Assembly: GCA_003290165.1 (NCBI GenBank)
Contig: QNQO01009153.1
Coordinates: 62,001-126,000, forward strand
Source: Berberis thunbergii
Taxonomy: Eukaryota > Streptophyta > Magnoliopsida > Ranunculales > Berberidaceae
Direction of reading: 5' to 3'
Length of the DNA: 64,000 nucleotides
In this document: piece after piece, positions 22,780 to 35,605 of the stretch
Layout of the letters: the number at the start of each line of letters is the position of its first letter
How positions within the stretch are numbered: the first letter of the stretch is position 1
Notes under the pieces: model-generated
What the model was told of the DNA's origin: nothing
Databases searched by the model: none
Seen by the model: the letters and a program-made list of their open reading frames with translations, nothing else
Program-made: the position numbers and the translations under genes

Positions 22780-24500
22780 CACTCATCATAACCTTCCACC
22801 TGTGGATGGAGATCGGGAGTAGTGTAGACCTCAATCTCCAGACGATAACAGAGAGCAGGCGCAGGCGAGTCAAGACCCGCCACGCAGAACCCTTCCGCCA
22901 AGGGGCTCACAACCCAAATGTGTTGTACAACCTTTCTGTTCCCCCGTTCATGAACTTCATCATGAACGAAGCTCTGCCAAAGAAGTTTAGCCCCTCGAGG
23001 CTTGAGTTCTACGATGGGACTGGTGACATGTTTGATCACCTGCGCCATTATCAGCACATGATGGCACCTAAAGAAGGTTCTTAATCAGTGTTGTGCAGGA
23101 CGTTCCATACTAGCCCGAAGAAGTCGTCTGACTTGGTTCCATAGCCTCCCGCCAAAATCAATTGACTCGTTCAAGACACTGGCTAAAACATTCTTTACAC
23201 GCTTTGTTGGCAGCCAACGGATTAGGAAGGGCCAGCACTATATACTCTCCTTGAGGTAAAAGACAAAAGACATGCTAAGGGAATACGTCACACGCTTCAA
23301 TGATGAGCTGACGCTCATTGACGGCTGCAACGACAATACCTCCGCTACGGCTTTTACTGTCGGGCTAAGTAGAAAAAGGTTTACAACTTCCTTACCCTAG
23401 AATCTCCCATTGATATGGCAAACCTCCTAAAGAGCGACCATCGATACATCACTTTGGATTAAATGATAGCGACCAAGAAGGAAACTGAAACAGAAAAGAA
23501 ACCCTTCGATTCTAGAGACAAAAGAGAGACACAGAAATAAGAAAATGAAGAGAGGAACATACGGAAGCGTGGCGACAACAGGTTGGACTCTAGCTGTGCT
23601 AGGCTAGAAAAATCTTCCAGCTATAACCCCAATCAATTCTAGTTTGACAGACATCCTCAATTCCATGAAGAATTCGGAGGATCTAAAATGGCTTTTGTAC
23701 AACACAGAGACCCCTCCAAATGCAACAACAACAATTATTGCTCGTTCCATAAGATGGGTGGCCACAGCACCAACGATTGTAAGAGTCTCAAGAACGAAAT
23801 CGAGTATTGGATTCGAAAAGGCAAGCTGAAGGAATTTCTGAGCTCGAAAAAAGCAGGACCGGACCAAAGAAATCAAAAAGGAGGCTCCCGCCATTATATA
23901 TGTACGTCACGGAGTCGAATCAAAAGGAGAACAATTAAACATGTCATGAAAGCGGACACTTCTTAAGATGCGGACATAACCTACTAGTGAGGACCGACAT
24001 GTGTATTACTCGTGAGTACATGCCCAATCCCAACCTTGACTTTCACAGATAAGGACCTCAAAGGCGTCTACGCACCACACAAGGACGCTTTTGTTATTTT
24101 GGTTTCTCTTGCAAGGTGGGAAGTAAAGAAGGACTTTGTAGACACGGGAAGCTTCCTCAATGTCCCATTCTATTACGCGTGCCACAACATGGACCTCAAG
24201 GAAGAGAACTTAACACCTTCTGGCTACCCGCTGATTCAATTTAGTGGAAAAAATGCTTCCCCATCGGGAAGATAAAGCTGGCAGTTGTGTAGGAGAGCCA
24301 CAACTAAGGAAGGTCTTGTTCTAGGACTTCATGGTGGTAGAGGCACTGTCTACCTATAACCTAATCTTATGGAGGCCCTGGCTTCACTAGATGAAAGCAG
24401 TGGTCTCTACCATTAATCAGTGTGACAAGTATACCGCCAACCACTCAAAGGGAACTATTCATGAAGACCAACCAACGACACGGAGTTGCCACTGTGATAC
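22780..24500 (+). pseudogene. gag and protease of G2, degenerate
   Basis: Broken gag frames from about 22780 (a PPFMNFIMNEALPKKF block, then FYDGTGD and HLRHYQHMM). A zinc-knuckle-like motif of the form C-x-FH-x4-GH-x4-C lies at about 23720-23780. Protease begins near 24050, with VDTGS at about 24138-24152. Stops and frameshifts recur. No RT, RNase H or integrase follows before the sequence changes character near 24900, so the copy has lost most of pol. Confidence 0.75.
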
Positions 24501-26400
24501 GCTAAAGCAAATAGATTATTCTCAGATATAACTCAGGCCTGCCAAACAAGTTTATCAGAAGCCAGACTCAGAAATTGGGGAGGAGTTGCTCCCCCAGATG
24601 GGGACCCTGCAGTGGCTCAACTTAGTGATGGAGGACAGTCCGACATTACAGATGCGGTGCGCTTTCTAGCCCGATTGAACGTCGGGCCAAACAGGGAAGT
24701 CATCACAAATGGGAGCACAATCCCACAACTGTTAGCCAGTACAAGAGGACCCTCCCACATAAGGTTTACTCTTTACTAACCTCAACGGTGTTGGCGAAAC
24801 TTGACAATTCGCCGAAGGTACTTACGATCCAAGCAAGGGCCATGTGAATTTACTTCAGGGCCGGATCAACCTCACTCTGCCAACAGTTAATCTATCCAGT
24901 TGTTTAGCTTTTTTCAGACCCTAGAATTATGGACATGTGACAATGATGGCGAGGGTGAACTTAATTCCTATAACCAAACCTATTACTTGAACTAGTCAGC
25001 TTAGAGGTATAAATCTTAAGAACTAATGTGACATGGACTCATTTGAGAAATAAAAGAGAATTACACAAACACACTCTATTGATTGTTGGAAATATTTACA
25101 ACATTTGCCTAGATGGTGGGTACAAAAGATTACAAACTACAAGCATCCAAATCCAATGCGATTTATAGTAAGTATTTGCTTAAACAATCCTACTTCAGAA
25201 GAGGACTAAGAAGTGATAGCAAAGGTACCAAAAGTAAACTACGGTACCCACTAGGAAATCTGCTATGTGATTTCTTTGGAGAAGATTATTTACGAGCAAG
25301 AGCAAATGTATAAAAAGAAGTATGAAAAAGCACACTCAATTCAATACTCCATCAGTCCAACCTCTCAAGGATGACCCGAGGTGGTAGAAAATCAACAACC
25401 CAAGGCCCTGTGACACGCCGACCAAAGCTACAACCAACTCACGCGCTCGATCTGCTCAATCAGCCGACTTGGAACAACAATCATGTTGAAACGGATAGAG
25501 TGCACCCACCCGTTGAGGGATAAGAGAGGCATCTAGGAGTCAATGGCCCACCCCGACAAGCCATGTCCAACTTCACTCCGCCCTGCAACTTCAAGTTCCA
25601 GCACAACGCAACGTGTCAAGGCTACCTGAGGAAGGAGGAAAGCGCTGACAGAGCATCGACACATAAAAGACAGACTCGCCCTTTGAGAGGAAGTATACTT
25701 GTTCTTCGCAATACAAGAAGAGATTACAAGGTCTCAATGAACCAATCGGGTGCTCACCCAGAGCAAATGACCACACATAATAGAAAGTCTTCTCAAGACT
25801 CATCGCTGCAAATGTTCAAACATTCAGAGACTCAAATAACAGAAATGCTCCATAAGCCTTTGAAAAACCAAAAGCATATTCTTTCAGTAAAAAATATGAA
25901 GAGTGCACTCTGCAAAAGATAATACCTACAACAGTGAAAAAGGACATTATATAGACGTAGTGGCCTACCGAACAGGCGCGCCAACATTAATTACTAGCAC
26001 TGAATACCGTATGGGAAACGATGAGGCGACGGTTCCCATGAAAACCGCACAGGTCCACATTCAATTAATTAATGACACTGCATGCAACCCCATTAATTGG
26101 GGGTAATAACTGATACTCTACCGTCTCGAAATCTATGCCGTACACATGGCACCATGATCCTGTGCCAGGACCTAGTTTTTCTTATATGGGCCCACCAGCT
26201 TGGCCCATTATCCGAGCGATACTTTACTACGTGCACTAACGCAAGCAGTAGAGGCCCTAGTCACTCTTGACACACGGAGCACACCTACATATCACCAGCT
26301 GATTTAAGGTAATTGTTCTTTTTAAATAACTTTCATTGAAATTAGTGGAAACTAGTTTGCACAATGCAATCAGATTTCGAAAGTAGACTCGTACGATCGT
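24500..26400. mobile_element. Gypsy LTR-like fragments, no gene
   Basis: No coding region recognised. The part at about 25900-26170 is a diverged inverted copy of 13580-13860 in the G1 LTR; shared words, on opposite strands, include the GCATGCAG/CTGCATGC block beside ATTAATT. This suggests an LTR of a G1-like element in the opposite orientation, inserted in the 3' part of G2. Borders are not resolved. Confidence 0.5.
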
Positions 26401-26930
26401 AATAGGCGGAACCCCAACCTAGCCAGGTAAGCTCAGTCAGTTTCGATTGATGACGATGGCTTCTAGTTCACCTCGATGCCTAGTTCACTGTGTGCGAATG
26501 TCAATAGCTTAGGAAGTGGGAGTCTAGTTAGCTTTCTCACGCCTGATGATGATGACTCACCAGAGATCATCAGCCCCTTGCGGATGATGATCGCCGAATC
26601 TGATCAAGTAAGTATAGTTAGTGATGACTGATGACGATAGCTTCTAGTCAACTCCCAAGTATGTAGCTCGCTCCGCACGAGTGTAGATTGTTTGGAATGT
26701 GGGAGTCTAGTAAGTTCTAACTGATGTCGATGGCTTTCCACGAGACTACTACTCTTCTACAAACCACGGTCGCCGAATTCACTCATCCCAAGTCTGTAGC
26801 TCGCTCCGTGTGGGTGTAAATAATTTGGAGGGTAGGAGCCTAGTAAGTTCTGACTGATGTCGATGATTTGCCTTGGGACTACTGCTCTTCTACCGACCAT
26901 GCTCGCCAAATTTGCTCATCCCAAAGGTGT
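26400..26930. repeat. Degenerate ~150-bp tandem array of a gypsy 3' region
   Basis: Recurring words: GTAGCTCGCTCCG (near 26661 and 26800), GGGAGTCTAGT/GGAGCCTAGT, CTGATGTCGATG and TCGCCGAAT/TCGCCAAAT, giving about four diverged units. A single related copy (CAGAGATCAT, ATCACCGAAT) lies at 62250-62310 behind the G4 integrase. This is therefore probably the 3' hypervariable region of G2. Confidence 0.7.
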
Positions 26931-27940
26931 TTGTCTGGTTGAGATCTTGCAAACTTTTCAGATACGGATCCAATCAGATTCCTCTTGGGGCCCTTCCTCC
27001 TATGCTATTGACAACTTACAAGGCAAGCAATACTTGAAAACGAAAGAAAATCTCTCAAGAGAAGAAGCAAACAATCTTATTAAGTTTAGAAGAGTATTTC
27101 TATGTAATAATAATCATCTATAGAAAATTCACTTTAATTAAAAAATCTTTTTCATTGACTAAACATAAAAATCAAAGTCACTGTCTTTGAAAAACATGAC
27201 GATATATACTTTAAGAGTATCTTCTTATGTATGGGAGGAAGGTGGAAAAAATCCAAGATAAAACTATAGATTATAAAATGTTCTGTATTTTATAGAATTT
27301 TCGACATACCATCTTTACAATTTTCTTCCTTCATCACTAAACAAAGATCTATACCCTAGCCATGTTGGTTTCACCTATAATCTGGCTATTATATCCTAGC
27401 CATTTTAGTTTTCTTCTTTTGAATGAATATCAATATACACCCTCTTCTTTTTTCATTGCAGTTTTATTGATAAAAGAAACACGTAAACAAAGATTACCAG
27501 CCAGGTGGTTCCCTTCTTCCCATTGCAGCCATAAAACCTGTGCATGGTACAAAAAAAAAGTCATCAAAAATGCTACATCGGTAAACACAACCAACAGGAG
27601 AAATGACAATAAGTGTATGAAACTAAGTAGTTTTAGTCTCCTTTTTTCTGATAAACTAAGTTCAAGAAAGATTTTCAACCATTTCAAAAGCAGTAATGTT
27701 TAAAAATAATTCCTTTCTGGCAAAATAAATCCAACCACAACTAAGTAATGTTTAAAAATAATTCCTTTCTGATAAACTAAGATCATACATTATTCCATGA
27801 CCAAATAATAAACTCCCACTAAGTATTATAAGCAGCAAAGTCACCATCGAATGAAAACCAAATTACTTATTCGATTCCATTATTATGTAAAGAAGAAAAC
27901 CCAATTATATGCAGGAAATCAAAGCAATTATCACGAATTA
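26931..27940. other. Spacer, no gene seen
   Basis: AT-rich. A 27-bp word beginning GTAATGTTTAAAAATAATTC occurs twice (27694 and 27745). No exon pattern was found. Confidence 0.5.
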
Positions 27941-28970
27941 ATCAAGCAATTGAAAACCCAACAACGAAACTAAACCCAAAAGCAAAAGGGGAAAACTCAC
28001 CAGTACCGAACAACTTTACATCTAAAGCACCTGGTGGTGGTAGCGCATTAACAAACAACACATTGAGTCCGGCGAACGGTGAAAACAGCTCTGTACTCGG
28101 ATGCAGGTTCAAGCTCGGCCCTTGCCGCCTACTCTGATGCCATGGCCACAAGGCGCATTATCTCCTTCTTCTTCTCGACCCAATTCTGCCATTTTTGCCT
28201 GATTAAGAAACTCACAATTGACACAAAGAAGAAGAAGAACATGAAGCTAAGATCTGGAAACCCTAGATCTCTGAGAACAAGCATTGATGGTGCACCACCG
28301 ATGCATCCAATTCTGCCACCACAATCACTCGCTAGTTCTCACCGTCACAACTCCTCCGCTTCGGTTCAAATCAACTCACCTTCTCTTCACTTTGCTTGCT
28401 TGAAGAGTCGTTTGTTCCTGAGTGAGTGAAATGGAGAGGTGAGAAAAAGAAATTGGAGAGATGAAAGAATGATAGAATCCAGATCTAAAGGGAACCAAAG
28501 CAGAAAGAGATAATGGCGTTGGATGAGATAAAAAGAAGATTGAAGGAGCACATACCTGTTGCTTGCAGAAGAAGATGGAGTGAAGGATGGTTTGTTGCTT
28601 GCAGAAGAAGATGGAGTGAAGGATGGTTTGTTGCTTGCAGAAGAAGATGGAGTGAAGGATTGTTGTGTTCTTTCGATTTTGCTATGTTTTAGGGCAATAA
28701 CAAGAGCAAGAAGGAGACGAGCAAGAGGTCGAGCAGAAAGAGGCGAGAGAGAAGGAGATGAGAGGCGAGCTCTGTGGTTTAGTGTACTGAATGGGGGAGA
28801 GGAGAGAAAGTCGCGAAGTACAAAAAACATTTGGGAGAGCGCCAAAACGCCCGCCAGATTTCTATAGCGTTATTTTTCATTTTCTAAGTCATTCAAAATT
28901 TACTTTTTATAGCACATTTATAAAAAAACGCTATTGGCTTATGCTATCAATGAGCATTTGTGTTGTAGTG
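27941..28970 (-). mobile_element. Probable CACTA-type transposon end with captured leader-like sequence
   Basis: The right end is TGTTGTAGTG (28961-28970), the complement of CACTACAACA, the usual terminus of plant CACTA (En/Spm) elements. Just inside are TATAGCG/CGCTAT words in both orientations and a GCGCCAAAACGCCCGCC block. Further in on the minus strand is a CTAGGGTTTCC leader-like stretch (about 28255-28270), and near 28018 a CTG|GTGAGT donor-like site, which looks like a 5' exon. The other terminus was not found, so size and autonomy are unknown. Confidence 0.5.
28557..28664. repeat. 36-bp unit repeated three times
   Basis: Three exact or near-exact head-to-tail copies of TGTTGCTTGCAGAAGAAGAT plus 16 more bases. 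The period is a multiple of three, so both strands stay open (AEEDGVKDG repeats on +, SFTPSSSASN on -). Confidence 0.9.
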
Positions 28971-29040
28971 ATTTATTTGTGAAACACATTGGTGTCATCA
29001 ATCCAGAAGCCATTCCATAACAAATGTAGGCATTTTAGTC

Positions 29041-30039
29041 CAGGGGCGAAATCACAAATAATTATTACTTGATAAGAGTAGTTATCAATAACATAGCCAA
29101 ATTTTTTTTTCTATCCGAGCTAGTAACTAATAAAAAATACAATTAAAAGTACATTACATATACCAAATTGAATCCAGTGTAATCTAATTTGAAGCTAAAA
29201 TAAGGTCACAATATCGATAACCTTAGAAGGGCAAAAACAAGAATATATAATTAAAATCACAAAATAATTAGGATAAATATCTAGTTGAAGCTAAAAAAAA
29301 TCTGAAATTTGTAAACATAATAAGATCCTAATTCAATTTCATAGAAAAAAATGGTTTATGTGAGCCTCAAATTTTGTATGAGTTGGCTAATGGTATATGT
29401 TTTCATTGAATTATATAATTAATATTTTATATATAAATTTCAAATTTTTATTTGGAGGTTTTATATCACTTGTAAACAAATAATTAATTTTTTTAATATT
29501 CACAATTGTATATAAAACAATATTAAAAAAATAGGGGCAGGTTACAATGACATAATTAGTAAATGTCAATAGCCATAAAAACAAATACACTTCAAGAGGA
29601 CGGAAAATAAGTTTTTATTAAACTAAACAATTTTTTAATGTTAGCAATTACTAATAAAATTGCATTACAATTTTGAATTAGTAATTGTCAATAGTCATAA
29701 AAAAAAATCATACGCTTCAAGAGGACCGAAAATAAGTTTTTATTAAACTAAATTTTTTTAATGTTAGCAGTTACTAATAAAATTGCATTGAAAATTTAAA
29801 AATAATAATAAGGTGAGCTCCAAGATATCAAACTCCGGTCGTTTACTAAAAATGTTAAACTTTCAACCACTTCACCAACAAAGAGACATATTGAAATAAT
29901 TGAATAAACAATTATCATATTGTATTATATATATAATTTAATTGATTTTTTTTGTAAAGCTAAGTATTTATTAAAAATGTTTTAAAAGTTAGGGAGGGGG
30001 GCAGATGCCCCTCTCTGCCCCTGAGTAGATCCGCCCCTG
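29041..30039. mobile_element. Probable hAT-type non-autonomous element
   Basis: Ends CAGGGGCGAAATC (left) and CAGGGGCGGATCT (complement of the right end), followed inward on the right by a GGGGCA...TGCCCC palindrome. This resembles the CAGGGGCGGA ends of plant hAT elements. I could not match an 8-bp target duplication. It contains a tandem duplication of about 140 bp (about 29570-29790; shared word AAGTTTTTATTAAACTAAA) and no coding region. Confidence 0.5.
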
Positions 30040-30309
30040 TCTGCGATACCCATAAAGTCGCGATTGTAGTAGTGTTGTTTGTGAGTAGAGCTTTGCGCGG
30101 ACGGCCTAGTAGAGCCACCATTTTGCACTGGGATGTCATAAAGAGGCATGCGAAAGACCCCACCCTTTTTGGATCGTTTTTCACTCGTTGTTGTCTGTCG
30201 TAATGACATCAATGCAGGATTCTCCAGTAATCCTCTTCCCCAATGGTTGTATGATGCAGAGAGATGAAGAGAGGGGATGTGCAAATTTAGGCATGCCTTG
30301 TGAATTTAG

Positions 30310-30545
30310 AGGTTTATTTGGTGCATCAATATTGCTGGTGGCAACAGTGGGCGGGGCGGGGAGCCATTATCCACCAGCAAAACCACATACATAAACGAAT
30401 AAACGGGGTGGGGCGGATCTCCGCCAATCCATTCGGAGCAGTGATGATTTTTAAATAAAAAAATAAATGGTTTGGCGAGCTGGGGACAAATTTGCCCAAA
30501 TCCACTCTATTGTCGGCTGATGCCCCGCCAGCCAAACGCTTGCAA
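30310..30545. mobile_element. hAT-type fragment related to the element at 33356
   Basis: Contains GGGGCGGATCTCCGCC, AATCCATTCGGAGCAG and TTTGCCCAAATCCAC. All have close counterparts in the terminal parts of the 33356-41310 element. Ends are eroded. Confidence 0.55.
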
Positions 30546-31375
30546 GAATGAGACCCCTATGAGACTGGAAAGAATGGAGGAAAGGAAAAAAAAAAAAAAA
30601 AAGGAGGGAGCAATGGTGGGTGGTGGTGAGGGTGGGCAGTGACAATGATGCTGCTACTATTAAATTTTTTTATTTTGGTGTCACTAAGTAAGTAGTGATG
30701 TTAAAAAGAAAGGTGTTGTAGACAGAAAGGTGAGGGACATCGATATCAAAGAGTCTAAATGGTGATGTAAAAAAATCACAGCCTTCCAATTTTTCTAGTA
30801 TGAAATATGACAATAACCTATAGCTCACTGAACTTTTCTTAGGGTTAATATCAAGTTGAAAAAGATAACATCCAAACCTCTTATTCTCATAACAAAATTC
30901 TCACAACAAAACTGGAAAGTGTAGAAAACAGCTAATTGCTAAAATTTGATAGTCAGATGAGATTAGTTCATACTCAAATAATACAAAATGGGAGTTGCTA
31001 TGTGTACCAGACCGTTTGGCTCAGTTGCACAAACTTTAGTTTACATATTTAATTTATAAAAGTTATTTAGTGTACCCAATCATTATTTATTAACTTTAAA
31101 ACAAGAATACTTAATTACAAAGAGTAAGATAAACGACTCCTAGCCTCCTCCCCATCTTCTATGTACAACGACTTGGTAGTTATATTTCGAGCAACCAAAC
31201 AATGGATTCATAACTCCAATTATTTAATTAAAAAATGTCATTGAAATAAATAAAAAAATAGATGTATTTATAACTTCTAAGAGCATTGCAATAGTTGTGA
31301 ATAAAAATCTCAAAATCTAGCATATATTCAATGTACATATATGAACCCAATTTCAAATGTCATTGATTTTAATTT
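30546..31375. other. AT-rich spacer, no gene seen
   Basis: Low-complexity AT-rich sequence with an A-run at about 30584-30601. Nothing recognisable. Confidence 0.5.
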
Positions 31376-31675
31376 TTAATTTTTAATTTTTAATTTTTGA
31401 TTTTTGATTTTTGATTTTTGATTTTTGATTTTTGATTTTTGATTTTTGATTTTTGATTTTTGATTTTTGATTTTTGATTTTTGATTTTTGATTTTTGATT
31501 TTTGATTTTTGATTTTTGATTTTTTTTTATTTATGGTTTATGATATTTGATTTTTGATTTTTGAATTTTGATATTTGATATTGATCTATGATTTATGATT
31601 TATGATTTTTGATTTTTGATTTTTGATTTTTGATTTTTGATTTTTGATTTTTGATTTTTGATTTTTGATTTTGCT
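31376..31675. repeat. Heptanucleotide (GATTTTT)n array
   Basis: About 22 perfect or near-perfect GATTTTT units at about 31395-31525, an interrupted centre with GATATTT and GATTTAT variants, then about ten more units to 31673. At the left edge the units are AATTTTT, so the array seems to have grown from an AATTTTT seed. Confidence 0.93.
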
Positions 31676-33040
31676 CAAATAAATAAGAGCACTCAATAAA
31701 AACATTTTAATAAAAAAAAGGTAAGTTAGTGTTATGTATTTTAAGTTAGTGCAACAAAGCGAAACATTTCAAAAGGGCGGTGCAACAAAGAGTGTGTGCA
31801 ACCAAGCTAAATGACCAGGTACACGTAGCAAGTCCCTATAAAATCTGTAAGGCCTGCTCTTTATATCAAATCCGAAAAAACAGAGGCATCCGAGAAAAAA
31901 AATGCAATTTTAAATTTTGAATTCTTGATGTTTGCAAAATAAATATGAGATTGTGCATTCTTCCCGCTATAAACTATTATTATCTATGATGGTTTATCAT
32001 AAAGTATAATGGGGTGAAATATGTAGCTAAGAATTTAAACACAAGTCCGGTCATGACTAATTATCCACACACTAATCACAAAGATTCAGTGAAGTCTCCA
32101 ATCCTATTTTTCTTTTTGAAAATCTAAATGGAAGGTCAAAATGAACTAGTGAAGCACTTAACATAATTCAACTCTGTTAATATGATCTTTTTGTGCATCC
32201 TGTTTTTGATATATTCCATACACTGATCTTGAAGTATACATATCCCATACATTATTTTGGGGCCTTGGTGAATCAAAACTGTTTAAACAACTGTTTATTC
32301 TCGCTGACCCACTTGTTAATTCACCAACAACCAAGGATTGTGATTTTGTTTTTTGAGTTAATTTCGGTTTCCTGATTTTAAGATATATTTTACGAAATAT
32401 TTCGTTTAGTGTAGAAAAAAAATAAAGATTTTGATAGTTATTTTGAATTTAATAATATAAGTTATGCATACTACATAAAAAAAAGTATCACACGACTCTT
32501 AGTATCATACACACTACATATTACATAAGAACTTTTGATATTAAAAGAACATTATAACATGTTAAAATATAAGGAGATTAAAATATTTATTTTTTCTAAA
32601 AAAAATTCGACATATTTCGCATTTCGAAAAAAATTTCATTAATTTCAAAATAAAAAAAATATTTTTTGAAATTTCGACATATTTCGATAAATCACTTCCT
32701 TGCCAACAACTATGTTAATTTCAAAAAATCTTTGTTCTGATTCCCTTTTATTTTTTATTTGACATGACAGCTAAAAAGACGGTAAAATGTGTGGGAAGGG
32801 AAACCTTGTTTGAGATGATTTCCAAACAGCTGATAACCAAATCTCTTTTTACTTTAATTAATCAAAAGTAGTTTTTCTTATTCTAGAAAAGCTGATTATC
32901 TTGATTAAGAAACACTGATATTCTCAATTATCAATTCGGAGACGATACAAAAGATAAATCAGTCTCCTTCACCGAAGTAACAAAATATATAAAATATTTG
33001 TCACGTTTATTCCGAAGCTACAAACAGAAAAAATTAATTC
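31676..33040. other. AT-rich spacer, no gene seen
   Basis: No open frame of interest and no element ends found. ATTTCG/CGAAAT words cluster at 32380-32700. Confidence 0.45.
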
Positions 33041-33355
33041 TTTAATATGCTTTATTTTTACAATCATCTTCTAATCTTTCTTCGTTTTAAGACTGAGTGT
33101 TGCTACGCTGCCTGGTGAGGTTGCCTGGTATCATGCCTGGATGGGACTTCTTTGATCAATGTGTTTTTCCTCCCAAAGCTTCCATAATCTCTGAATGCTT
33201 TCTCTGATAATCTGTTCCTACAACAAGTGTGTGTTGATTTTAAATCCTAAACTTTTTGAGACACTCTTGTAATGGCTATACACCCTTTATATATATATAT
33301 ATATATATTCAAAACCAGTTGAGCTTTCATGCTCCCTCTTAGATCAAGTTTCTAC
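33041..33355 (+). repeat. Left copy of an inverted ~310-bp repeat (partner at 53128-53350)
   Basis: Shares ATCATCTTCTAATCTTTC, GAGTGTTGCTACGCT, AAAGCTTCCATAATCTCTGA and AAAACCAGTTGAGCTTTCAT with the complement of 53128-53350. The match continues across the hAT element, at 41319-41335 (CCAAACTAACAA). A (TA)n run at 33287-33307 is expanded here relative to the partner. Confidence 0.8.
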
Positions 33356-34196
33356 TAGGGATGGCAGTGGGGCGAATTTTCACGGATATCCGCCCCACCC
33401 AATCCATTTGGAATGGTTTTGGATATGGCTGAATAGGTTTTCCGGTGATTTCGGGTATCCAAAAAATATTCGTTCACTATTCGAAGCGGATAAAGATTTG
33501 GCCATATCTGCTCCGCAGATATTCGTTTATTAGGTAACATTACAACAATACCCTTTCCCTATATAAAGGGATTAAACCCTTGATCCCTCCCTCTCCCTCA
33601 TTTTCTCCCTCACACCCGCCTCTCCCTCTCTGCCTCTCACACACAGAGAACATTGGCCGAGGAGCGATTCGAGCGAAGGCGTCTCCCTCCCTCTCTGCCT
33701 CTCACACACAAAGATCTGAGAACACAATGAAGCCAAGGCGGAGGCCGAAGGGAAGGGTCGTCGTCGACGTCGACTCGTCATCCGCCTCTTCTCTCTCACT
33801 GTCCCTTCTTCTCTCTCACAGGCTCACAGCGAAGGCGGAGGCCCTCCGCCTCTTCTTCTCTCTCACAGCGAAGGCGAAGCTCGTCCGCCTCTTCTTCTCT
33901 GATCTCTCTCACAGGCTCACAGTGAAGGTCGTCGTCGCCCCTTCTTCTTCTCCTTCTCCTTCCCCTTCCCCTTCTGATCTTAGATCTAAGATCTGATCAA
34001 ATTTGATCTTAGATCAGATCTCATCAGATCTGATCTGAGATTTGAGATCTGATCTCTAACCTCTGATCTCAGATCTCAGATATCAAAAGATCAGATCACA
34101 GATCTAAAATCAGATCCAGAGATTGATTTTTTTTTTTTTTTTTGTATTTTTAAAATTTTTTTTGTACAAATTCTTTGTAAATTGTAATTCAGAATA

Positions 34197-35605
34197 GTTC
34201 ATTGGAAACTAACTCCTGAATTCAATAGGTTTTCTCACCACCCATAGGAAACTAACTCCTGAATTCAATAGGCCATTGGCAATCTCTTCCACCTCACGTT
34301 TCCCTACAGCTACTATACTTCCAAATGCATTTACGTTGTTACGTTGCTTAGGATCTGTGTCCTCTCACCTAGATCCTTCAGGAGAGGATCCAACTCTCTA
34401 CTCGAAGACGAAGTTGACATCGATTAAGAGCCAATCTGTAGGGTTTTTCGATCAGAAGTGAGAAAGAGATCTACTACACTGCAAGCGACTTCGAGGGTTC
34501 TTCGATCTGAAGGGTTCTTCGATCGAAGCAGATTGAAGGGTTCTTCGAGGGTTCTTCGATAGACGGCAGGCAGATTGAAGCAGATTGAAGGGTTCTTCGA
34601 CAGACGGCAGGCAGGCAGGCAGGGTTCTTCGCAGGGTTTTTTCGCAGGTTTCTTCTATCTGAAGGGTGGGTTCTTCGATCTGAAGGGTGGGGTTCTTCAC
34701 AGAGGGGTTCTTCGCAGGATTCTTCGCAGGGTTCTTCGCAGGAGTTCTTCGCAGGAGTTCTTCACAAAGGGTTTCTTCGCAGGGTTGAAAAGGGGTTCTT
34801 CACAGTCAGAGAGAGGGATTCAACCAGAGAGTAAGAAAGGGGGTCAACAGTGAGGGGTCCATCTGAAGGGTGGGTTTCAGCATTCCAGCGAAGCGTAGGT
34901 TTCGATCTGAAGGGTGGTTTCTCGATTTGAAGTGTGGTTTAATTGCGAGTGAAGGGCGGTTTTCGATCTGAAGTGCGGTTTAATTGAGATCTGAAGTGTG
35001 GTTTCCGACAAGGGTGGTTGTTCGACATTGAGATCTGAAGGGTGGTTGCTACTGAAGGTGGTTTTCGATATTCAGATCTGAAAGGGTGGTTTGTGCGTAG
35101 GGTGGTTTGTGCAGTGAGGGGAGTCTGTGCGTAGTAATTTTGCACAGTGGGGGGGGGGGGGGGGGGGGGGTTTGCACAGTGACAATGATTTTGTGCAGTG
35201 AATTTATGAGGATGGTTTTTGTGCAGTGGATCTTGCAATGAAGGTGGTCTTTGCGCAGTAAGAGTGGTTTGTGCAGCGAGAGCAGATTTGTGCAGTGTTT
35301 TTGCGAAGTGGATCTTGAAGCCGTTTTGCGCAGTGATTTTTGCAGTGGATCTCGCAGTAAAGGTTGGTTTTTTCGCAGTGGTGAAATTGGATCTCACAGG
35401 GAACGGTGGTGAGCGCGGACATTCAGCGGCGGTGAACTCTTTTTCAGACTATGGAACAAATTGGACAATTTTTAGACAAGTAAGAATTTCAGTTATCCTA
35501 ATCTTTAAGAATTTCAGTTATCCTAATCTTCGTATTGCTGTGATGCTTGTATGCTGGTGAAATTGTGCTTGTATGTTTATAAGTTTGTTCTAATTCTGGG
35601 GAGAG
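34197..35605 (+). promoter_or_regulatory. 5' UTR/promoter region of the LINE, repeat-rich
   Basis: Holds a duplicated 26-bp word (GGAAACTAACTCCTGAATTC, at 34204 and 34248). An irregular array of GGGTTCTTCG, TTCGCAGG and GATCTGAAGGGTGG words lies at 34490-35060, and GTGCAGTG words at 35100-35370. A run of about 22 G lies at 35148-35170. Plant and animal L1 elements often carry repeats in their internal promoter; that role here is inferred. Confidence 0.6.

Noticed and set aside
28387..28845. 152-codon minus-strand frame with SFTPSSSASN repeats
   Set aside because: It stays open because of a 36-bp triplication and CT-rich DNA. It lies in a transposon end and has no recognisable domain.
29982..30305. 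Minus-strand open frame of about 100 codons beside the hAT-like element
   Set aside because: The composition is exon-like in part, but I recognise no domain, it runs into the transposon end, and no splice partners were found.
31376..31675. Seven-base repeat as interstitial telomere DNA
   Set aside because: The unit is GATTTTT, not the TTTAGGG of plant telomeres; no GGG words occur.
33580..33996. 138-codon open frame rich in Ser, Pro and Leu
   Set aside because: It is CT-rich low-complexity DNA inside a non-autonomous hAT element; no domain and no conservation signal.
34939..35560. Open frames on both strands across the GTGCAGTG field
   Set aside because: Repeat-driven and within the LINE 5' region; the G-run at 35148-35170 would shift any frame.
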